Assembly: GCA_033961575.1 (NCBI GenBank)
Contig: CM066740.1
Span: 18,203,501 to 18,267,500 of the forward strand
Direction of reading: 5' to 3'
DNA length: 64,000 nucleotides
Origin: Aselliscus stoliczkanus
Lineage: Eukaryota; Chordata; Mammalia; Chiroptera; Hipposideridae
Numbering within the stretch: the first letter of the stretch is position 1; every line of letters starts with the position of its first letter. The notes under the pieces were generated by a model, which ran no database searches, was not told the DNA's origin, and was given only the letters and a program-made list of their open reading frames with translations. A program made the translations under genes and the position numbers. Positions 1 to 9,918 of the stretch are shown here, one piece after another.

Positions 1-229
1 CTGTGCACAAAGCAAGAAGGGGTTGAGGGGAGGGAGTGTCCCAGGCTTCCCAGTTCACTTGGTCGAAGTCCCAAGTCAACACTGGCTGTTAGGCAAAGGG
101 AGTGAAGTGGGGTTTTTCAGCCTAAAGGGAATCGGGGGTGGGAGTAGGGGTGGGCAGGAGCCTGGGTCTGGCGGAGGATGCTGGGAACCCCGCACCTATG
201 CACGGGCGTCTGCCTAAGGGGTCCTACGC

Positions 230-900
230 ACGCTCTCCCTCTCGGGTTCCGGGAGTGGCCGAAAGGGGGCCAGGTCGGCGGGCGGAGGTAAGCCGCGGGA
301 GGGGGCGGGGCCGGGCGCACCTGGGCGGGGAGGGCGCGGCGCGCGGGGCTGAGCCCGGCGGGGGCCCAGGCGCGCGCCCCTGGGCAGCGGCTGGCAGCGC
401 GCCCCGCGCCCGAGCCGCAGTCGCGCCCTCTCGCTGCCTGGCGCGCGGAGGCGAGCGCGGGGGAGAGGAGCCGCGGGCGCCGCAGCCGCCGTCAGGGCAT
501 GAGGATGGCCGTGGGCTCCGTCAAGATGCAGCCGCCGTGCGAGAGCCCGGCCCTGGCCGCCGCGGCGGCGGTGGCGGCGGCGGACAGCGCCCTTCGCCGC
601 AGCCCCAGCGGCCGCGAGCCCGAGCTTGAGCCGCCTCCGGCGCCGCTGCGGCCGCGGCTGAAAGACCTGCCCGCGCTGCTGCGCAGCGGGCTCACGCTGC
701 GGAGGAAGCGGAGCGCGGCCGGGGGCCGGGTGAGTGGCCCGCTCCGATCCGAGTGGCCGCGGGCCGCGCGCACGTGGAGCGGGCACCCGTTCCCGGGGGC
801 GCCTGGAAGTTGGGGAGGTGGCGGACGGGGCGCCCTTGTGCGCGACTTGGGCAGAAGAGGGGCCCGGGACGGCGGGGTCGTGGGGTGCCCTCCGTGCGCA
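230..900 (+). promoter_or_regulatory. RAPGEF5: CpG-island promoter of RAPGEF5
   Basis: This stretch is extremely GC- and CpG-rich, unlike the AT-rich DNA that follows, and it surrounds the first coding exon. GC boxes of the Sp1/KLF type are visible at 301-310 (GGGGGCGGGG) and 321-330 (CTGGGCGGGG). I see no TATA box, which fits a dispersed-start CpG-island promoter. The transcription start cannot be placed from sequence alone; it should lie upstream of 499. Island limits are judged by eye. Open frames on both strands here are long only because stop codons are rare in such GC-rich DNA. Confidence 0.8.
499..729 (+). CDS. RAPGEF5: RAPGEF5 coding exon 1 (N-terminus)
   Basis: This exon codes for residues 1-77 and ends at CCGG|GTGAGT, a strong donor, in phase 0. 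The peptide has a Met-rich start, an alanine run (residues 20-28, from a GCC/GCG tract near 556-590), a Pro/Glu stretch (40-53) and a basic patch, LTLRRKR (65-71). It has no recognisable fold and looks like a disordered N-terminal tail. Two starts compete: ATG at 499 and ATG at 505. The second has the better Kozak context (A at -3, G at +4). The nearest upstream in-frame stop is TAA at 289, so the frame is open from 292 but without another ATG. The link to the DEP-coding exons 43 kb away rests on phase, strand, the CpG island and partial recollection of the family's N-terminus; a transcript would settle it. Confidence 0.8.
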
Positions 901-1082
901 TCGGTTTCCCTTGGCGCCCCCCTGATGCACCTGACTTAACCCAAGGGCACCTGGATTTTGGCAGCGCCGGACGCCCGAAGAAGGGCTGTTTGCCTCTCCC
1001 CAGAGGGGAAGCCGCAGGTGTCCGGTGCCTAACCGTCTGCAGACTCAGAATCCCGGTTTGCAGGGGGCAGAGACGTGTGCAG

Positions 1083-1114
1083 CAAGGTCCCAGCTGATTT
1101 GCTTTCTGGTGAGA
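1083..1114 (+). repeat. 32-bp segment identical to part of the MLT1-like LTR
   Basis: The segment starting CAAGGTCCCAGCTGATTTGC is identical over 32 bases to 2686-2717 inside the MLT1-like LTR. Flanking bases do not match well on either side. It may be a tiny LTR fragment or a locally copied insertion. Confidence 0.75.
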
Positions 1115-2580
1115 TGCCCTGTTGCAAGCTCTGGGCATCGGCAGTAGCTGTGGCTGCCGCCACCGCCGAGGGGGTGACCCAGGAGTTGGAAGTTCCTGGG
1201 CGAGCTTCTAGCTCTTGGGTTCCACGATCTCCAGCACTTAGTGCTCGGCGACGCCCCCCTGGAGCAGGAGGGTGCACGGCCTCCAGAATCTTACATCTTA
1301 AGACTCCTGATAATGTGCTCAGCTATGATTTCCTGCCGAAGGAGTGCCCCTCGTTGGGTTCTGAGTGCATCTGATGGCCTGAGCAGGTCACACATGTTTT
1401 GTATGTTTGAGAAGCGGGACTGCGCGCTGATCTGACACCTTTCATTAGCCACTCAGAAGTCCCTTGCCCAGGTCCCCTGGTTGACTTACCATTCCCTGCT
1501 CACCAGGGCTTCGGGACACCTTTAGTGGGTTCTATTCAGTTCTGTTTGTTTGTTTTTTTTTTTTTTAAAATGTACCATTATTAAGCAGGCTTTACCGAAA
1601 AGCTGCAACAGCAACAAGGTAGATTTTGGGGGCTATAATTTAAAAAACGAAGTCTTGGTTGTCTGCCGTGTAAAGAAGACCTTAAAGAGGGACTTTTAGT
1701 TCTTGCAAAGATAGGTTTGTGGAAGCTGGAGAGTTAGGGAGAAACGCTTGTTTTGGTGTGGCTTCATTTGGGCAGGGAAGGGTCTGAACTGATGTCGGTG
1801 GGTCTTCAGCCTCTCTAGGCTGTGTTCCGCCTTTCTTAGACATTTTCTTTCCCATGTTGGGATGACTGTATATGATCTACCTCAGAAGGATGTTCCGAGG
1901 ATTAGCTGGGTGTGATAGGATGTCTTTAAGTTCATGAGCATGGGCGCTTAGGACTCTAGATTCCCCGCCAGTGACCTTAACGCGTGACATACAGGATTGC
2001 CTGCAAAAAAAGCGAGGAAATATGTCCCCAAGATGTGATCACTAAATATATGCAAGAATCAGAGTAACAGACTTTGCAGGAATCTAGGGAAAAGTAGGTC
2101 AAATCGTGTTCCTATTATCCTTGACAGTTTTTCATGGCGCAGAATACTGAAGATGTGAGGGCAGCCAGGCAATTTGTGAGGAGAATTGTTGAGGGTCTCT
2201 GTGTAAATAGATCTGTGGTGTTCAACTGCATAGGAGGATTGTGTTTCTCGCCGCCTGGGATGATGCTGTGTGCCTCACCAATATACAGATTTCCTCTTAT
2301 CTTCATAATTATGCTGAATGTGGTTACTTCAAATAATGTATACTTTATTAACCGTTCTTCAGTTCTAATACTGTATTACTTCTCTTTGGAACATTCCAAA
2401 CAGATTTCATAAGTACATGGCCAGTTTCTTATTGGGAATAGATTGTCAAATTTTCCAATGTTGGAAACCCATAATTTTCTATTTTCCCCCTTCTTTGGCT
2501 TGGGAACCACATTTGTGATTTTGGAAACTTCCCTAACAAAGAGGTAGAAACCAAGAATGAAAAATGGTGAAATATGTACC
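1115..2580. other. Proximal intron 1, no feature recognised
   Basis: A GC-rich tail of the CpG island fades by about 1450. A T-run lies at 1552-1566. The remainder is ordinary intronic DNA in which I recognise no repeat family, exon or RNA gene. Confidence 0.5.
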
Positions 2581-2582
2581 CG

Positions 2583-2977
2583 TATTAGTCTGCTCAGGCT
2601 GCCATAACAAAATACCATAGACTGAATGGCTAAAACAACAGAAATTTTATTTTCTCACAGTTCTGGTTGATGGGAAGTCCAAGATCAAGGTCCCAGCTGA
2701 TTTGCTTTCTGGTGAGAGCTCTGTTCCCGGTGTGCGGAGAGCTGCCTTCTCCCTGTGTCCTCACGTGGCCATTGCTCAGTGCACGTGGAAGGAGAGATCT
2801 CTCTCTCTCTTTTCCTTTTCTTATAAGACCATTAATTCCATCATGGAGGTGGTCCCACCCTGATGACCTAGTCTAACCCTAAATGCTCCTCACAGGCCCC
2901 ATCTCTAAATACCAACACACTGGGGTTTATGGTTTTGACTTGAGAGGAAGACACAAACCTTCATTTGGTCCATAACA
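2583..2977 (-). mobile_element. MLT1-like solo LTR (ERVL-MaLR)
   Basis: Read on the minus strand, the sequence begins TGTTATGGACCAAATG, runs through the MaLR LTR landmarks recalled from MLT1 (CCATGATGGAATTAATGG, CACGTGAGGACACAG, GAACTGTGAGAAAATAAAA) and ends in ACTAATACG. It is noncoding, about 395 bp, and appears to be a solo LTR with no internal retroviral sequence. The exact subfamily needs a repeat-library search. Confidence 0.8.
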
Positions 2978-3650
2978 GAAGTGTTTTAAAAGAAAGAGAG
3001 AAACAGGTGAAATATGTTCCCAACCAGTTGGCAGCTTGTGAGCATCTGGGGCCATTGGCTTAGCCCCTGGGTCAGTCAATGATCTAATGCAAACAAGCCA
3101 TGTCTTAGATCCTTCCGTGGACCTTTCGTTTTCTATCTCATGGACTACCCTTCCAGATTACAGCTGAGTGATTATACAGAAAGTTAATACAAATCTATTA
3201 TTACTGGTTGAAAAAAACACACACAAAAAAACCAGCTCTGTGCATTACACAAGTTGGTAAGAAAATTTACAGTTTTTGCATTGACCAACATCTGGTTTAG
3301 GAATACTTGCGGCTCTTGTCCATGTGGCCTTGGGCTTCCACAAATCTGCACAATCAACTGTCATCAAGGATGCTCTTTGTGAGATGTGTTGCCCAACCCA
3401 ATACCTTGGAGGGGATCTCTTATTGGGAAAAATTAAGCTGATATTTTGTTGTTACTGCAGAACTCCAGGGTTCCTTGGTTCAGTCACTTCTAATTATATG
3501 GAACTCCAAATGCATGCTGATTTAGACTCTTTGCACCTCTAGGCTAAATGGGGAAAGGCTAAATTTTGCTTTGTTGGGAGGACCCTAGCTAGCTCCTAAA
3601 AATCAGTGGTAAGATAAGGCACAGCTTAAATTCCCACCAAAATCTTTAAT
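2978..3650. other. Intron 1 segment, no feature recognised
   Basis: Ordinary intronic sequence. The open frame at 3324-3542 has no recognisable domain and is treated as chance. Confidence 0.45.
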
Positions 3651-3654
3651 CACT

Positions 3655-4450
3655 GTTTTTTTTAAAGAACTTTGTGTTATGGAGGTTGTCAGAGAATAGT
3701 ATAATAAGCACCCAAGCTTCAACAGTTATTAATATTTTACCAGTCTTGTTTCATTATTTCCCCTCCCCCACTTTTTTGAGGGGGCTGGTATATTTTAAAG
3801 CAAAATCCTAAACAACATGTCATCTCACTCTCATAAATGTTCCCATTTAGATCTCTGATAAGGGCTTTATTTTTCTTTGAAAAAGAAACACTTCTATGCA
3901 TTTTTATACCTAAAAATGTTAACAATGATTCCTTAATATAATTCCCATATTCAGATTTTCTCAAAGATGTCTGTCCTTTTACTTGTGATTTGTTGGAATC
4001 AGGAACTAAACAAGGTCCACACATTGCATTTGGTTATTAAGGTTTTTAATCTATTTTATGAGTTCACCTCACCCCCTGTGCCTCTTTATTTCATGCCATT
4101 GATTTGATGGAGAGAGCAGGTCATTTGTCCAGTAGCATGTCTTGCTTCCTGGGCTGATTTCTTACTTGTGGTGTTGTTTCTTTATTTTCCATATTTCCTC
4201 TAATCTGGCAGTTAGATGTAGAGGCTTGATTAGATTCAAGTTCAAAGGCAAGCATCCTTCATAGGTGGTGCTATATAAAATCTATTGCATCATATCACAG
4301 GACACCTGATATCTGGATGTCTCTCTTTTTGAGATGTTAAGATTGATTCATGGATTCAGATAGAGTCAACTTACCTTTCAACCTTTCACCTAATGATTTT
4401 AGCTTCATAGATGGTTGTAGCCTAGATACATTTCATCAGGGGCTCCAAAA
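3655..4450 (-). mobile_element. Antisense L1 3'-UTR fragment (old L1M type)
   Basis: The plus strand carries the complement of an old L1 3' region: text such as CAAGGTCCACACATTGCATT and GCAGTTAGATGTAGAGGCTT is typical of L1M-type 3' UTRs. It is diverged and carries no coding capacity. Confidence 0.7.
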
Positions 4451-4489
4451 TGGTGATGATCTAAATCTTTGATTCCTCTTTTTTTTTTT

Positions 4490-5006
4490 TTTAATGTTTA
4501 TACTTTCTTTCCTTTTCTTAAAATTGAGGTATAATTCACATACTACATTATATTACTTTCAGGTGTACAACATAATGATTCGATATTTGTATATATTGTG
4601 AAATGATCACCACAATAACTTTTAATATTTACTGTCTTAGCAACTTTCAAATATGAGTACAGTATTATTAACTATAGTTGCCATGCTGTACATTATATCC
4701 CCATGACTTATTTATTTTTTAACTAGAAGTTTGTACCTTTGACTCTCTTCACCCATTTTGCCCACCCTGCACCTTCCTCCTCTGGTAAACCACCAATTTG
4801 TTTTCTGTATCTATGAACTTTTTTTTTTTTAGATTCCACGTATAAGTGAAATCATACAGTATTTGCCTTTCTCTGTCCTACTTGCTTCATTTTGCATAAT
4901 ACCCTCAAGTTTCATCATGTTGTTGCAAATGTCAAGATTTTATTCTCTTTTAATTGTTAATATTCCGTTTTGTGTGTGTGTGTTTGTGTATGTGTACACG
5001 CACACA
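4490..5006 (-). mobile_element. Antisense L1 3' end, left part
   Basis: The sequence is the reverse complement of L1 3' UTR followed by the end of ORF2. GAGGTATAATTCACATAC and AGGTGTACAACATAATGATT are L1 3'-UTR landmarks; AGTGAAATCATACAGTATTT matches the region at the ORF2 end. The element resumes at about 5285 after a mariner-like insertion and a TA microsatellite. Confidence 0.8.
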
Positions 5007-5232
5007 GAGGGTGCCAAAAAAATGTATACATATTTTAAGAAAGGAAAACTCTTAAAATTGTAATACTCAATATATACCAATAATGAAAGAAGAAGACAAG
5101 TCACTTTTGACTTTTGCAATCACAAGAAGTGCTCAAAGTGGTTACCATCAGGGTCCAGACACTTCCGATTATGGTGAACTACTGCTTGAGCAACAGACCA
5201 AAGTGTCCGTTTGTATACATGTTTTTGGCACC

Positions 5233-5235
<3 letters not shown>
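5007..5235 (-). mobile_element. Tc1/mariner-like element, copy 1, with transposase tail
   Basis: The ends form inverted repeats: GGGTGCCAAAAAAATGTATACA at the left (5009 on) and GTATACATGTTTTTGGCACCC at the right (mirrored, ending 5233). On the minus strand, bases 5167 to 5120 read RKCLDPDGNHFEHFL followed by a stop. That resembles the C-terminal end of Tc1/mariner transposases (a GGHFEHLL-like tail). The rest of the transposase is absent, so this is an internally deleted, non-autonomous copy. It interrupts an L1 and abuts a (TA)n run. Confidence 0.75.

Positions 5236-5284
<49 letters not shown>
5236..5284. repeat. (TA)n microsatellite
   Basis: An almost uninterrupted TA run of about 24 units directly follows the right end of the mariner-like element. 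Confidence 0.95.
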
Positions 5285-5288
<4 letters not shown>

Positions 5289-5600
5289 CACATTTTCTTT
5301 ATCCATTAATGGACACTTAGATTATTACCATGTCTTGGCTACTGTGAATAATGCTGCAGTGAACATGGAGGTACATATATCTTTTTGAGTTGGTGTTTTT
5401 ATTTCCTTTGGATAAATACCCAGAAGTGGGATTGCTGAATCTATGGAAGTTCTATTTTGAATTTTTTGAGGAAATTCCGTACTGTTTTCCATAGTCACTG
5501 CACCAATTTACATTCCCACCAGCAGTGCACAAGGGTTCCCTTTTTTCCACAACCTCGCCAGCGTGTGTGGGCCAACGTGTGTTATTTCTTGCCTTTTTGT
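5285..5600 (-). mobile_element. Antisense L1 ORF2 end, right part
   Basis: This continues the L1 interrupted at 5007. AATAATGCTGCAGTGAACAT, TTTGGATAAATACCCAGAAG and GCACCAATTTACATTCCCAC are antisense landmarks of the L1 ORF2 3' end. Frames are broken. Confidence 0.8.
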
Positions 5601-5739
5601 ATCATTCCTCTTGCATTTATCAATTGGAATTCTGTCTACAAAGACCCTAACATCATGACTATTTGTGTCTCCTGAAATTCTGGTTGTGTGGAAAGACAGG
5701 GAAAAGGCTTAATTTTTTTCCTTTTATCAATTTTCTGAG

Positions 5740-6020
5740 GAATGATATGGCATTCTAACAGCCTCCCATAATAATCAATGAGTTTCTCTTTTTCAAGCAT
5801 CATTAAGAACTTGTGGATCTTAATGTATTTGTTTTAGTCCATTGCAGTCAATATTCATTTTGATGCTCAATTTGTCCTTATCTCCTGTGTATTTTTTACA
5901 AGGCCCCAGTAGTCTCTGATACTTTTCTTGCTTTCTGGCACAAGATAGTCTAAGCTGATTTTGTCCATTCCTGGCCCCAGACCTGAAGTCAGCCATTTTC
6001 CCAAGGAGCACTGATGCTTT
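5740..6020 (-). mobile_element. Antisense old L1 3'-region fragment
   Basis: GTCCATTGCAGTCAATATTC, TGATGCTCAATTTGTCC and CTTTCTGGCACAAGAT follow the order seen in old L1M 3' regions. It is strongly diverged, so the family call is tentative. Confidence 0.55.
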
Positions 6021-6685
6021 TTACCAAAACTCATCTATCTCCCCCAACTTTTGCCTCTCTTAATGGTTGCATTATTTTTACCTTGATCTTAAGCCTTTCA
6101 TCTTAAGTTTTTGTTTCTTTTAAAATCCTTCTCATCAGGCTGTTTCTCAGGCTGTCATTTTCTCCCTCTAATAAAATAGCTGGTGCCTGCCATTGCCTCT
6201 TTCTATATATACTGTCAGAATGCTGGCACTGACTTATTTTGGGCTTTGACTGATGTGATCTTTTCTGCAGTGCTCTGCCACTTTCTTCAGCTCCTTGAGA
6301 TCTGTCTCATTTCCAGCAGCCAGAATGATTCACCAATGTGCCAGATTGTTCTCCAAAGTGCTCCAGTGATTCTCAGGCCTTGGATCATCTTCTCTGGCTC
6401 TGTGCTTGAGAGTCTGTCATTTTCATTTCTTGTCACTACCCAAGTGATTCCTTATCAAAGAGGAACAAGGTAGCCCATTGCCTTTGTCCAAACTGGAGTG
6501 CTTTAGGTGTGCCTTACTACCCTCCTCTGCTGGCATTAAGACTTTGTTGATTGAGAAACAAATAATACTGCTTCAAGTTATAGCAGTAGGCCCCATTTTA
6601 TACACATGTCGTATAGGCAAAGCATGTAATTGGTTCTTTGTATTTAAATTTAAATCAATGGTTAACACGTCGTGGCACTTAATTA
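6021..6685. other. Intron 1 segment, no feature recognised
   Basis: Pyrimidine-rich intronic sequence. Two open frames (6183-6473 and 6478-6729) show no known domain and no coding signature; I treat them as chance. Confidence 0.45.
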
Positions 6686-6689
6686 GGTG

Positions 6690-6870
6690 CCTGAAAGATA
6701 TAAACTTTATTGAACCCTCACAACAGTGAGATGTTATTATTTGCATTGTACACGTGAGGAAAGTGAAACACGGATCACAGAGATGGTGGAGGGAGGGAGG
6801 TTTGAATCCAGCCAGCCTGGTTCCAGATCCGTGCTCTGAATTGACTCCCTGGTTTTTCCTCAAATTCACT
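6690..6870 (-). repeat. MIR SINE fragment
   Basis: Antisense MIR order is visible: CCCTCACAACAGTGAGATG, GTGAGGAAAGTGAAAC, then GAATCCAGCCAGCCTGG and GCTCTGAATTGACTCC. Ancient and diverged. Confidence 0.7.
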
Positions 6871-6966
6871 GAGGGCAAAGGGCCTCTTTCCTCTAAACTA
6901 CCATAGCCTTATAGCACCTGCTGCTAGCACCTTACTACCCTGGGAGGGTTCATTTCATGCTGTCGA

Positions 6967-6974
6967 TGACGTCA
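6967..6974. promoter_or_regulatory. Palindromic CRE (TGACGTCA)
   Basis: A perfect 8-bp cAMP-response element sits in a stretch of intron 1 that I could not assign to any repeat. A CACGTG E-box lies 0.3 kb downstream at 7268-7273. A single 8-mer can occur by chance; its function is unproven. Confidence 0.35.
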
Positions 6975-7530
6975 GACAGTAACTTATCTTTCATTTGAGC
7001 ATGCAGGCGCTTGTGATAACCCTACTGGCTGGGAGGGGAGGGAGCGAAGGAGAGCATTGTGGTGATAGGTGAATGGTAACTAACATTTGCTAAAATTAAA
7101 AGTAGCACTCAGTGTGTCATAAGCAAAAATCACCCAGGCCTACCTTCATCAAAGCCAATCCGAAAAGCTTGTGAGTTCACCAGCTTACTTTTTAAAAAAT
7201 ATCTGCTTATGGTAGCCTATCAGAAGATAAAGGCCAGGGAAGGTGAGTCAGAGCAGATATGAGGGGCACGTGATGATGTTATTTGGTAAACATTGACTTC
7301 CTACCAGTTCGAACCTTGACAGTGCTATAAAACTATGTTGCCCATAGCTACAAATAAAACTCCAGCGATGTCACCTCTAAAAATATTTATTTGGGGAGAT
7401 GAAAAAGGTATTATAGATCCATTTATTCTATTTTAATTTCATGTGAATTCTAGCAAAGGCACTCATTGGCAAGTTAATGTTGTGTTTATTTCTTTCTCTC
7501 CCCTCTGACCCCTCACACAGGCTTTGGTCT
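6975..7530. other. Intron 1 segment without recognised repeats
   Basis: I see no repeat family, exon or RNA gene here. It is one of the few non-repeat stretches of the first 10 kb and includes the CACGTG box at 7268-7273. Confidence 0.45.
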
Positions 7531-7534
7531 CATA

Positions 7535-7650
7535 CTAGATCAGGAAAAGAGGCTGAGCTGTGGCTTCAGAATCTGGGTTTGAATCCCAGAGCCATCAGGC
7601 TCTTCTGAGCTCTTTAAGCCTCAGTTTTTTCCTCTGTAATGAGATACACT
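7535..7650 (+). repeat. MIR SINE fragment
   Basis: Sense MIR landmarks: GGGTTTGAATCCCAGAGCC (B-box region) and TAAGCCTCAGTTTTTTCCTC followed by TGTAATGAGAT. Confidence 0.7.
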
Positions 7651-7858
7651 GTGGGTCAGGTTTTTTCCAAGAATAGAGACAAGGTATAGCAAGTTTGGGG
7701 CACACTGGATGCTTATTCTAGGCAAATGGGCTTCCATAGACATGTTTAGGAAAATCTAGGCTCAAAAATTTTTTTGCTTTTGTATGCGATGTCATATTCT
7801 ATGTTTTTAAAAATCGTGATATCCTAACAGATAGTGACCTTTTTAAGTGGCGTCTAAC

Positions 7859-8203
7859 TGTTACCAGAGGAGTCTCAGTTCTTCTTGCCAGTGCAGTGAA
7901 GAATCAAAGGTCAGCAAGCTGATTAATATGCAAGCAGGGTTTATTAGTGCTGCGTTTTCTGAGAAGAGGCCTAGCTGAGGTGGGAGAGAGAGGCATAGGT
8001 TCCCAGAATCAGCGATAGGTTCTCAGGGAAGAGAACAGGCCTAGCCTAGATGGGGGGAAAGAGAGAGACCTGGTGAGGTGGGAGATGGAGAGGAGAAGAG
8101 AGGGAGGGAGGGAGGGGGGGGAGAGAGAGAGAGAGAGAGACAGAGAGAGAGAGAGAGACAGAGAGAGAGAGAGACAGAGACAGAGAGACACCTCTAGCAC
8201 CCT

Positions 8204-8249
<46 letters not shown>

Positions 8250-8548
8250 CCTCTAGTACCCTTGTCCTGAGGACTTATGGTTTGCTGGTTGGGGTGAGGG
8301 AGCTACATATTGATTTGGCAGGGAAAAGGTGCAGCAAGCTCTTCCATGGGAGGGCATGGCTTCCTAAGGTGGGTGGAGGTCTGTTGACTCAGATCCTTAT
8401 CTTGCTCCAGACACCTCTTGTCATCTGTTGTAAAAACAGATACATGGCTGGAGGCAGTTAATCAAAGCTAGTTATAAGCTTTTTCTGTTGGCACCACAGA
8501 CCCCCTTCCACTCTTCCTCCTTCTACATTTTCTAACTTCTACCTAACA
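7859..8548 (-). mobile_element. Solo ERV1-like LTR with GA-expanded interior
   Basis: On the minus strand the element starts TGTTAGGTAGAAG at 8548 and ends CTGGTAACA at 7859, giving TG...CA ends. A polyadenylation signal AATAAA (minus strand, 7945-7940) is followed by a short U5-like segment. Flanking tetramers are TAAC and TCAC, a possible 4-bp target duplication with one mismatch. The interior (8050-8245) has expanded into GA/GGA repeats. It is noncoding and I see no attached proviral genes. The family name is not certain. Confidence 0.65.
8050..8245. repeat. (GA)n / (GGA)n simple repeat
   Basis: Purine-rich GA runs with GGGA interruptions, in two blocks separated by ACACCTCTAGCACCCTTGGA, a spacer repeated at the end of the second block (ACCTCTAGTACCCTTG). 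That shows a small internal duplication in the LTR. Confidence 0.9.
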
Positions 8549-8934
8549 TCACTAATGGTGCCATTAGAAAACAGTCTGAGTTTCACACTTTCACCGCCTG
8601 TTAAATTGACTTGGCAGTAACTTGCTTAGCTAAAAATAGATGGAAAGGTGGGAGATAAGTCATTGGTGATGACTTGGAGTACTTGTGATTTTTTTTTTTT
8701 GCTTCCACAGTACTTAACAGCCTACTTTAGGAATATGGTAATTTCAGTAATGATATGTGATCTGGAAGTAGTTTGAGAAGTTGCACAACTTTCTGTAAAG
8801 GCAATGACCTAACTTTTCATGGTAAATTATTATTATGATTATCATTCATAAGTGGATATGGAAAAGGGAAAATTTACAGACACCATTGTGGACACTGGCA
8901 CGTCTTTATCAGGTTGAAACTTCAATAGTCCCCC

Positions 8935-9075
8935 AAAAGGAGGAGGTGTTTTCACCTATGAGGAAGTTATGGCCCCGAGAAGTTAAGTAACTTTTCCAAG
9001 TAAGGAAGTGGAAGAGGTTTCGGAATGCAGCTCTCGACTGTCTGATTCCAAAATCTGTGGCCTTTCTACAATATC
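8935..9075 (-). repeat. MIR SINE fragment
   Basis: Antisense MIR order: TGAGGAAGTTATGGCCC, AGAAGTTAAGTAACTTTTCC, AAGTAAGGAAGTGGAAGAGG, then CTGTCTGATTCCAAAATCTG. Confidence 0.7.
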
Positions 9076-9631
9076 ATGATATCCAAGACTTCAACATGCT
9101 TGTAGTTATAGCATGTGATGTATTCAAACAACGGATACATGAGATATTTCAAGTTTTAGTGTAACACACGGCTCATTTTCTTTCCAATGTCTTCAGTAAT
9201 GGATTCCAGGATCAGCCTTTATTAATTACAACACAAGTTTGGCAAGGGCTTGAGCAGCAGCTGTCCATCATCTCCCAGCAATACCAGCCATGTATAAGAA
9301 ATGTGAAGGTTTGGGATGACTCATCCCAGAGGCCATTGTTTTCTCAGGAGGTTTGGGAGCTGACTAACTCCATGGTACAAATGCACTGGGAGATTTATAA
9401 GGCAAGCAGGTTCCTTTTCTGGGGTGTATGGGAGACTGGAAGAAGAGGGAAGAGTTTCTGGTGAACCAAGATTTCTGTTTCTGATGGCAACGTGTTTGAT
9501 ATTTAAGAAACTTGAGATGAGGAAGTGGGAAGTACACATACCTATTAAAGTAAATGGATTATTTACAATTGACTAAAGTCATTGAATATATGCAAATATC
9601 TTTTAATAAAACTAGACTTTGGTATATTTAT

Positions 9632-9918
9632 TTTATTTATTTATTTTTTAAGATTTTTATTGGGGTATTGGGGAAGGGAGGAACACTGTTGGGGAATTGG
9701 GGAAGGTGAACCTTGTGTTTTTCCAGGACCCATCAGCTCCAAGTCAAGTTGTTGTCCTTCAATCTTAGTTGTGGAGGGTGCAAGCTCAACTATAAGTTCA
9801 GTCGCCATTTTTAATCTAGTTGCGGGAGCACAGCCCACCATCCAATACGGGAGTTGAATAGACAAACTTGTTGTTAAGAGCACAAATTCTCACCAACTGA
9901 GCCACCCGGTTGGCCATA
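9632..9918 (-). mobile_element. Ves-like tRNA SINE (long variant)
   Basis: Read on the minus strand it starts GGCCAACCGGGTGGCTCAGT (tRNA-like A-box region), carries the CTTGACTTGGAGCTGATGGG body typical of Ves-like bat SINEs, and ends CCCCAATAAAAATCTTAAAA. A 12-bp target duplication TGGTATATTTAT flanks it at 9620-9631 and 9919-9930. The body holds a second CAACTAGATT/CAACTAAGATT module, so it is longer than the copies at 25602 and 48461. Confidence 0.85.

Noticed and set aside
138..629. Plus-strand 163-codon frame overlapping exon 1 in another frame
   Set aside because: Gly/Arg-rich low-complexity translation of CpG-island DNA; it crosses the real coding frame without any known domain.
214..930. 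Long minus-strand open frame (238 codons) across the CpG island
   Set aside because: It mirrors the GC-rich RAPGEF5 exon 1, has Arg/Ala/Pro-biased composition and no domain. Stop codons are simply rare here.
8009..8270. Open frames rich in Leu-Ser or Arg-Glu
   Set aside because: Direct translation of the GA/CT microsatellite inside the LTR.
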